From: CAZHEV01 sp964531335 [NCBI: uncultured bacterium]
Lineage (GTDB): Bacteria; Eisenbacteria; RBG-16-71-46; CAZHEV01
DNA length: 64,000 bases
Direction of reading: 5' to 3'
Assembly: GCA_964531335.1 (NCBI GenBank)
Contig: CAZHEV010000006.1
Location: 137,237 to 201,236, forward strand
Part shown: one piece after another, positions 58,536-64,000 of the stretch
How positions within the stretch are numbered: the stretch's first letter is position 1
Layout of the letters: each line of letters opens with the position of its first letter
The notes under the pieces: model-generated
Seen by the model: only the letters and a program-made list of their open reading frames with translations
What the model was told of the DNA's origin: nothing
The model's database searches: none
Position numbers and translations under genes: made by a program

Positions 58536-60032
58536 TCAATCTCTTCGGGCCGCGGCTACGCGGGCGCCCTCGTCTCTTCGGGCGGCCTCGGACTCCGACA
58601 CGGACCGGCGAGACCCCAGGGTGTCCAAAACCTTTGCCGCCGTCCTCTCGGCCTCAGCTATGCAGTGATTCGTGGAAACCCCGCGATAGCTGCTGCCGAC
58701 CAGGTGCATGCCGGGCATCCCCTGCAGGACCTCGCCTATCGCCCGCAGGCGGGCCGGGTGCCCGCGCTCGTACTGAGCGATCGCCTTCTCGTGGCGTATC
58801 ACCCAGGTGCGCTCGGGATCGCCCTTCAGTCCGTAAAGCGGCGAGAGCTCCTCCAGACAGAGACCAACGAGCTCCTCATCGGGCAGCTCCATGATCTCTG
58901 GGTTACCCGCTCCGCCCGCCATGCAGCGAAGCACGACCTTCCCCTCGGGCGCCCTTCCCTTGAAGATGCTCGACGACCAGAGAACGCCCAGCAGCCTCCG
59001 CCGTTCCAGGCTCGGGTTCAACATGCCGAAGCCGCGCAGCGGATGCTCCACTTTGCCGCGTTCGAAGGCCAGCACTATGACCGCCATGGGCGCATATGGC
59101 ACCTCGCCCAGCAGCCCGGAAAGCTCGGCGCCTTCGAAGTGCGAGGCCGCCGAGTGGGCCGGCGCCGCATCGATTACGCAGTCGTAAGGACCGCTCGATG
59201 CGCCCCCGGCGTCGACATGCCAGCCGTCGCTCTCCCTCCAGACCCGCAGAACAGGGCAGCCCGTAAATATGGGGCCACGGATCGCGCCCTCGAGACTCTG
59301 AGGCAGCGTGGCCATCCCGTAACGAAAGCTCATGAGAGTCCCGCCGGGGCCGGCGGCCGACGCTCCCGAGACGCCCGACCGCTTGCGCTCGCGCGATATC
59401 TTCATGAGCGCTTTGAAGAGGCCGCCGTGCTTTTTCTCCAGCTCCACCATCCGGGGAAACGCGGCCTGAAGGCTGAGCCGCCTGGCATCGCCTCCGTATA
59501 TTCCCTTTACCATGGGATCAAGGAAACGCTCCGCGAAGTGGCGGCCCAGGCGCCGCCTTCCGAACTCGTAGACCGTCTCGTCCGCCCGCGGGTCGACCGC
59601 CGCCATGCCCAACCTCTTGCCCCGCGGCACCACGAGCTCGCCGGCGACCCGCAGCTTGGCCAGGGGCGAGAGGATGTCCGATTTTATGAAGGCGCGCGGC
59701 GAGACGGGAAGCTCTCGGAGCTTTCCCCCTATGAGGAGGAAGCGGTGGCGGGTCTCGTCCTCGCTGGCAAGCGCGACCGAGTCGAGCGATAGGCTCTTCA
59801 GCAGTCTAGAGGTGGCCGGCTCGTTGTCCAGCCAGCCGTTAGGGCCTTCCTCGATGACGTATCCGTCCTCACGTATAGTTCTTACCTTGCCGCCCACGGT
59901 GGAGGACGCCTCGAACACAGTGACGTCCACCGCAATCCCCCGCGCCACCGCGCCGGCCTCTAAGTTGTATGCGGTCGCAAGGCCCGCTATGCCGGCGCCA
60001 AGCACGGCCACCTGCGCGCGACGCTCAGACAC
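58536..60032 (-). CDS. hemY: Protoporphyrinogen oxidase, HemY type
   Basis: 498-residue FAD enzyme oxidising protoporphyrinogen IX to protoporphyrin IX. N-terminal FAD motif VAVLGAGIAGLATAYNLEAG, GGKVRTIREDGYVIEEGPNG, then PFVKGIYGGDARRLSLQAAFP-like motif, and C-terminal GMHLVGSSYRGVSTNHCIAEA. This oxygen-linked type is typical of aerobes and some anaerobes. It overlaps hemH by 8 nt. Residues after 470 (RRSVSESEAARRDEGARVAA) are a divergent tail. Confidence 0.92.
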   Translation of the reverse strand: MSERRAQVAVLGAGIAGLATAYNLEAGAVARGIAVDVTVFEASSTVGGKVRTIREDGYVIEEGPNGWLDNEPATSRLLKSLSLDSVALASEDETRHRFLLIGGKLRELPVSPRAFIKSDILSPLAKLRVAGELVVPRGKRLGMAAVDPRADETVYEFGRRRLGRHFAERFLDPMVKGIYGGDARRLSLQAAFPRMVELEKKHGGLFKALMKISRERKRSGVSGASAAGPGGTLMSFRYGMATLPQSLEGAIRGPIFTGCPVLRVWRESDGWHVDAGGASSGPYDCVIDAAPAHSAASHFEGAELSGLLGEVPYAPMAVIVLAFERGKVEHPLRGFGMLNPSLERRRLLGVLWSSSIFKGRAPEGKVVLRCMAGGAGNPEIMELPDEELVGLCLEELSPLYGLKGDPERTWVIRHEKAIAQYERGHPARLRAIGEVLQGMPGMHLVGSSYRGVSTNHCIAEAERTAAKVLDTLGSRRSVSESEAARRDEGARVAAARRD

Positions 60033-61203
60033 TATCGGCCTCCTTCGATTCGCCGGCGACGTCCTCAGTGGGCTTCGGCATCGTCACCACGGCGCTCGCG
60101 CGCGCTCCGGCCGCAGGCGACGGGAAGTCGCCGTTCCGGTAGGCCGTCACGATCAGATGATCGGCGAGAGACTCCAGCCAGGTCGGGCTCAGGTTGAGCG
60201 CATCGGCCCTCACGAAATCATCTATGCCCGCGCCTTTTGCGATCTCCGCAAGCTCGACGTCCAGCTCGTGCAATGTCTCTATGTGCTCGCAGGTAAAGCT
60301 GACCGGAAGCACGAGTAATCTCCGGCAACCGGCGGCGGCGAGCCTCGAGGTCTCGGCCTTTACATCGGGACCGATCCAGCGGACCGGGCCCACCTTGCTC
60401 TGAAAGGCCAGAAGGCTGCTTCCAACGCCGGTGATCCTGTCCCACTCATCGCCGAGGTCCGAGATCCTTGCGGCGACGGCAGGGCGCAATCGATCCACGG
60501 TGGCCAGAGTTTGATCTAGATATGGATCGCCTGTTTTTATGAATCGCTCGGGCAGAGAATGAGCGACCGACATCACCGCGCACTCGCGGGGGCGGGCGTT
60601 TTGTTTCGCCCACCGGCGGATCACGGACTCCGCGCTCGCGGCGAAGGTCTCCAGGTAGCCGGGCAGCAGGTGCCAGTCGCTCACGAAGTGGCATGCCGCG
60701 CCGGGCGAAGCGCACATTATCGCCTCGTGGACCGCGGAGAAGACGCTGCCCGTCGTTGCCTGCGAGAACTGTGGATAGGCCGGCACCACCAGGAACTGGC
60801 GCGCTCCAGCGCGCTTCAACTCCGAAACCGCCTCTTCGGGATAGGGGTGCCAGTACCTCATCGCGGGGACCGCGCTCACGCCGGCCCCTCGCGCGGACAT
60901 CATCTGCCCGAGCTCGGCGCACTGCCTCGATGCCCATGAGAGCTGGGGCGAGCCCCCTCCCAGACCCAGGCTGACATAACGCAACCGTGCCCCCCCGGCG
61001 CGCATCCGGGCGATCACCGCCCCGACGAGACGTCCCAGGGGTCGAGGAAGCGGGAGCACTGCCGGGTCACGAAAGATATTGCGCAAAAAAGGCTCCACCG
61101 CTTCGGCGCTGTCAGGGCCGCCCATCCCCGCGAGCACCAACCCTGTCGGCACGCCCGGATCGAGCGAGTCGGTGGGATATGAAACAACTTGTCGCCGAGC
61201 CAT
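60025..61203 (-). CDS. hemH: Ferrochelatase
   Basis: 392 residues; inserts Fe2+ into protoporphyrin IX. Motifs: GLVLAGMGGPDSAEAVEPFL, MRYWHPYPEEAVSELKRAGA, FLVVPAYPQFSQATTGS, AHSLPERFIKTGDPY with the catalytic His, and VSFTCEHIETLHELDVEL. A C-terminal extension with Ala/Pro and charged residues follows residue 350. It starts directly at the end of hemN (1-nt gap) and overlaps hemY by 8 nt. Confidence 0.92.
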   Translation of the reverse strand: MARRQVVSYPTDSLDPGVPTGLVLAGMGGPDSAEAVEPFLRNIFRDPAVLPLPRPLGRLVGAVIARMRAGGARLRYVSLGLGGGSPQLSWASRQCAELGQMMSARGAGVSAVPAMRYWHPYPEEAVSELKRAGARQFLVVPAYPQFSQATTGSVFSAVHEAIMCASPGAACHFVSDWHLLPGYLETFAASAESVIRRWAKQNARPRECAVMSVAHSLPERFIKTGDPYLDQTLATVDRLRPAVAARISDLGDEWDRITGVGSSLLAFQSKVGPVRWIGPDVKAETSRLAAAGCRRLLVLPVSFTCEHIETLHELDVELAEIAKGAGIDDFVRADALNLSPTWLESLADHLIVTAYRNGDFPSPAAGARASAVVTMPKPTEDVAGESKEADSV

Positions 61204-62745
61204 CTAGACCGTCCTGGAAAACAAGGGACGCTGTGGCTTCTTCTCCAGATAGGCGTCCCACTCCATACATATGTTCCTGATGAAGAACCTTCCTGTCTCG
61301 GTCACCCTTATCCTGTCGGGCTCCATCTCCACCAGCCCGTCGCGCGCAAACGGCGCCATCCTTTCGAGCTCGGACGGAAAGGCCTCGTCCACCCGCTCGC
61401 CGAAGTCCGCCTCCGTGACATCGAAGGGAAGCTCCATGTTGCACATCAGCTGCATGATGATGCGACGACGAAGCCTGTCGTCGCCACTCATCCTGTGCCC
61501 GCGCACCACGGGCAGCGCGCCGCGGCGGACGGCGCTCTGGTAGCCGTCGAGATCGGAGTCGTTCTGCGCGAAGCAGCCCCCGGCCTCGCTTATGCCGCTC
61601 ATCCCGAGGGCCAGCAGCTCCGTGCCCTTGCGTGTCGTGTAGCCCATGAAGTTTCTATGCAGGTCCCTCCGGGAAAACGCCACCGCAAGCTCATCGTCCT
61701 TCTTCGCGAAGTGATCCATCCCTATCCACACGTAGCCGGCGCCGGTGAGCTTGGACACGGCATGGCGGAAGAGGGAGAACTTCTGCTCCGGAGTCGGCAG
61801 AAGAGCGGCGTCAATCTCGTTCTGATTGGGCCTTACCCACGGCACGTGAGCGTAGCTGAAGCAGGCTATTCTGTCGGGGGAGAGCTCGAGGACCGACTCC
61901 AGGGTGTTGTCGAAGGACGCGGCGGTCTGCGCCGGCAGCCCGTAAACCAAGTCCACGTTTACGCTCTCGAAGCCCCCGTCCCTGCAGGCCGCGTAGAACT
62001 CCCTGGTGCTCCTCTCGGACTGATTTCGGCCTATCGCTCGTTGGACGGCGGGGGCGATGTCCTGCACGCCCAGACTTATCCTGTTGAAACCGGTCTCCCG
62101 CAGCATCAGTGCCTGGCCCGAAGTGCCGAGCCGGGGATCGGCCTCCAGCGATATCTCGGCGTCCTGCTCTATCTGGAAAGTCTTCTCGAAGAGGGACAGA
62201 GCGCGGGATATCTGATCACCTTTTAGATAGTTCGGCGTGCCCCCGCCCCAGTGCAACTGTGCCACGCGATGAGGCCCGCCGGCATAGGCGCCTATCAGCT
62301 CGAGCTCACGCTCCACCGCGTCCAGATAGAGCTCGACGTGCCCGGGCCCCCTGCCCACGACCGAGTTGCACCCGCAGTAGCCACAGCGTTTCGCGCAGAA
62401 AGGCAGATGAAGGTAGACCGAAAGATCCCTGGCGCCCCCTGAAAGGTTGATCAATGCCTCGCGGTAATCCGATTCGTCGAAGTCTTTCGACCACGCCGGA
62501 ACGGTGGGATAGCTCGTGTAGCGCGGACCGGCCTTGTCGTATTTCAGCAGAAGATCGTCGAGCGCAGGTACGGCCGCCTCGCCCGCGGTGGGCGTGCCGG
62601 CATCGTCTCGCCCAAACTTGCTCGATCGGGTTCCGCCCGGTGCGCTCGCGCTGTCCTGATATGGCCGACCGGACCTACCTCCGCCCGGTTCGGAGGCGGG
62701 CTTTCCCCTGGGTGTTCCGGCGGCCTTCGCCTTTGGTGCGCTCAT
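61204..62745 (-). CDS. hemN: Oxygen-independent coproporphyrinogen III dehydrogenase
   Basis: 513-residue radical-SAM enzyme making protoporphyrinogen IX. Cluster motif CAKRCGYCGC (CX3CX2C, plus the extra Cys of HemN), LHWGGGTPNYL, SLEADPRLG, FNRISLGVQD and GYTTRKGTELLALGMSGISE are HemN signatures (HemN proper, not HemW). An N-terminal tail of about 60 residues, rich in Ala/Gly/Pro/Arg, is not conserved. ATG 62,745 overlaps the hemE stop (ATGA); the longer frame to 62,874 is not used. It works without oxygen. Confidence 0.93.
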   Translation of the reverse strand: MSAPKAKAAGTPRGKPASEPGGGRSGRPYQDSASAPGGTRSSKFGRDDAGTPTAGEAAVPALDDLLLKYDKAGPRYTSYPTVPAWSKDFDESDYREALINLSGGARDLSVYLHLPFCAKRCGYCGCNSVVGRGPGHVELYLDAVERELELIGAYAGGPHRVAQLHWGGGTPNYLKGDQISRALSLFEKTFQIEQDAEISLEADPRLGTSGQALMLRETGFNRISLGVQDIAPAVQRAIGRNQSERSTREFYAACRDGGFESVNVDLVYGLPAQTAASFDNTLESVLELSPDRIACFSYAHVPWVRPNQNEIDAALLPTPEQKFSLFRHAVSKLTGAGYVWIGMDHFAKKDDELAVAFSRRDLHRNFMGYTTRKGTELLALGMSGISEAGGCFAQNDSDLDGYQSAVRRGALPVVRGHRMSGDDRLRRRIIMQLMCNMELPFDVTEADFGERVDEAFPSELERMAPFARDGLVEMEPDRIRVTETGRFFIRNICMEWDAYLEKKPQRPLFSRTV

Positions 62746-63785
62746 GCGGCTTCCCCCGGCCTGTAGTCCTTGACCGTCTGGACGAGCGTCTCCACGCTCT
62801 CGATAGGAGTATCCGGCAGTATCCCGTGCCCCAGATTGAAGACGTGCCCCGAGGCCGCGTCCCCGGCGCGGCATATCTCGAGCGCGCGGCGCCGGATCTC
62901 CTCGGGAGGCGCAAACAGTGCCAGAGGATCGAGGTTTCCCTGGACGCGCGAGCCGTTGAGATGCCTGAGCGCGTCGGAGAGGTCTATCGTCCAGTCCAGG
63001 CTGATTACGTCGGCGCCGCTTTCGGCGAAGAAAGGCAGGAACGAGCCGCCTCCCTTTGCGAAGAGGATCCGCGGGGTCCCAGTGTGCTCGAGCCCTTTGA
63101 ATATGCGCCTCACTCCGGGCAGGACGAAGCGTTCGTAGTCGGCCGGCGCGAGGATCCCGGCCCAGCTATCGAAGAGCTGTACCGCGTCGGCCCCCGCTTC
63201 GATCTGCATCTCCAGATAGCTCGTCACCTGATCGGCGAGCTTGCCCAGCAGCTTTTCGAAGAGCGCCGGGCGCCCATACAGCATCTTCTTCACGTTGCTG
63301 TAGTTCTTGCTTGCGCCGCCTTCGATCAGATACGCCGCCAGAGTGAAAGGCGCCCCCGCGAAGCCGATCAGCGGCGTGCCGTCAAGCTCCGACTTGATGA
63401 GCCTTATGGCCTCCGCGACGTAGCCGAGCTTATCCCACGGATCGAAAAGCCTCAGCCTCTCGATATCGGCCTCGGATCGAACAGGCCGCTCGAGGCGCGG
63501 ACCCTCGTCCGTGAAGACAAAAGATGCCCCGGCCGGCTCCAGCGGCACCAAGATATCGTTGAACAGAATCGCCGCGTCGAAACCGAAGCGGCGAATAGGT
63601 TGAAGTGCCACCTCGCAGGCCAGGTCCGGCGTCTTGCAGATGTCCACGAAGGAATGGCGCCCGCGCAGCTCCTGATACTCCGGAAGGTACCTTCCGGCCT
63701 GCCGCATTATCCATATCGGACGCCGCTCTGCCGGACCGCCCTTCAAGACGGTCATAAAGGGCTGGCTTGCTCTGTCTGCACTCAA
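62742..63785 (-). CDS. hemE: Uroporphyrinogen decarboxylase
   Basis: 347 residues; converts uroporphyrinogen III to coproporphyrinogen III. Motifs: PIWIMRQAGRYLPEYQELR, AAILFNDILVPLEPAGASF, LIGFAGAPFTLAAYLIEGG, ADAVQLFDSWAGILAP, VQGNLDPLALF, VFNLGHGILPDTPIE. TTG 63,785 is chosen because GGGAGGTG lies 6 nt upstream; a longer frame reaches 63,854. First gene of the hem cluster here, coupled to hemN by a 4-nt overlap. Confidence 0.94.
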   Translation of the reverse strand: MSADRASQPFMTVLKGGPAERRPIWIMRQAGRYLPEYQELRGRHSFVDICKTPDLACEVALQPIRRFGFDAAILFNDILVPLEPAGASFVFTDEGPRLERPVRSEADIERLRLFDPWDKLGYVAEAIRLIKSELDGTPLIGFAGAPFTLAAYLIEGGASKNYSNVKKMLYGRPALFEKLLGKLADQVTSYLEMQIEAGADAVQLFDSWAGILAPADYERFVLPGVRRIFKGLEHTGTPRILFAKGGGSFLPFFAESGADVISLDWTIDLSDALRHLNGSRVQGNLDPLALFAPPEEIRRRALEICRAGDAASGHVFNLGHGILPDTPIESVETLVQTVKDYRPGEAA

Positions 63786-64000
63786 TCCGACACCTCCCTT
63801 GGAGCGGGAAATCCTCGAGCGCCCCGCCTCGCCGCCGCCCTGCAAAGTCGTCACGACCTTCCGGCGGCCGGCCAGGCGCTAGTGTCAGAGTAGGCACGGC
63901 CCCGCAGGCGGTTGTCACGGATTTGTCATAACCTGCTATCCGGCAAGGCACAAGGACTTGGCGAAGAGGGCAAGTGTGGGCCGGGGGGTCCGGGGTGATG
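63786..64000. other. Window end upstream of hemE
   Basis: About 215 bases to the window edge. No gene or known riboswitch was seen. The hemE promoter is expected here. Confidence 0.4.

Noticed and set aside
63786-64000. Riboswitch upstream of hemE
   Set aside because: No cobalamin-box or other known riboswitch core could be recognised.

Overview
The window is about 64 kb of high-G+C DNA from a Gram-negative anaerobe that respires sulfur oxyanions. It carries a contiguous dissimilatory sulfite reductase block (dsrMKJOP then dsrAB) and two more membrane electron-transfer modules: a complete six-gene Hmc-type complex with a 16-haem cytochrome, and a Tmc-like cytochrome b/iron-sulfur pair. The lineage cannot be fixed from sequence alone. 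The Hmc, Tmc-like and RsbRD-dsr features are typical of Desulfobacterota. A remnant of a large outer-membrane protein family that I associate with FCB-group candidate phyla, and a protoporphyrin-type haem pathway with HemY, are less typical of classical sulfate reducers.

Layout. 0-6.4 kb: a ligA remnant, a PEP-synthase-like protein with no phosphohistidine domain, a GAF histidine kinase with a NarL-type regulator, and a site-2 protease with CBS domains. 6.4-17.7 kb: a stress cluster with a lipoprotein, a six-BON protein, two double PRC-barrel proteins, a baeRF-type release-factor-like protein, a CBM48 protein, a cation/proton antiporter, an HPF-cold-shock fusion, an outer-membrane pseudogene, Fe-SOD, a CBS protein and a PEBP lipoprotein. 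17.8-21.9 kb: an RNA methyltransferase, a YeiH-family transporter and a CelD-type acetyltransferase. 22.4-25.4 kb: the Tmc-like pair and a response regulator. 25.5-29.3 kb: a less G+C-rich island (DprA-like + phosphoribosyltransferase, and a NACHT/HEAT protein split by an in-frame amber codon) bounded by a perfect 35-bp direct repeat. 29.3-32.1 kb: a Cys-rich twin-PAS kinase with three output-less receivers. 32.4-39.8 kb: the hmc operon preceded by a TmcD-like propeller. 40.8-49.7 kb: a two-CW regulator, an RsbRD protein and dsrMKJOP-dsrAB. 49.7-50.7 kb: a BrnT/BrnA toxin-antitoxin pair bounded by perfect 134-bp direct repeats. 51.0-56.8 kb: an unusual four-gene operon. 56.8-63.8 kb: a beta-lactamase-family remnant and hemA, hemY, hemH, hemN, hemE on the minus strand.

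How it works together. DsrAB reduces sulfite. DsrMKJOP, Hmc and the Tmc-like pair should link periplasmic cytochromes, menaquinol and cytoplasmic thiol/disulfide chemistry. The adjacent twin-PAS kinase and lone receivers are placed to report redox state.

The best candidate for an undescribed system is the 50,958-56,800 operon. It encodes a threonine-synthase-like PLP enzyme, a DUF1611/DgcN-like protein, a single polypeptide joining a MurL-like ATP-pyrophosphatase to a creatininase-family amidohydrolase, and an enolase-superfamily dipeptide epimerase. Three of these relate to families acting on D/L-glutamate or Ala-Glu dipeptides, so a glutamate-stereochemistry or muropeptide pathway is proposed as inference. 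A second theme is that several genes (ligA, an outer-membrane protein, a beta-lactamase-family hydrolase, and in modified form PEP synthase) have lost internal blocks while keeping both ends. No rRNA, tRNA or CRISPR array was seen.
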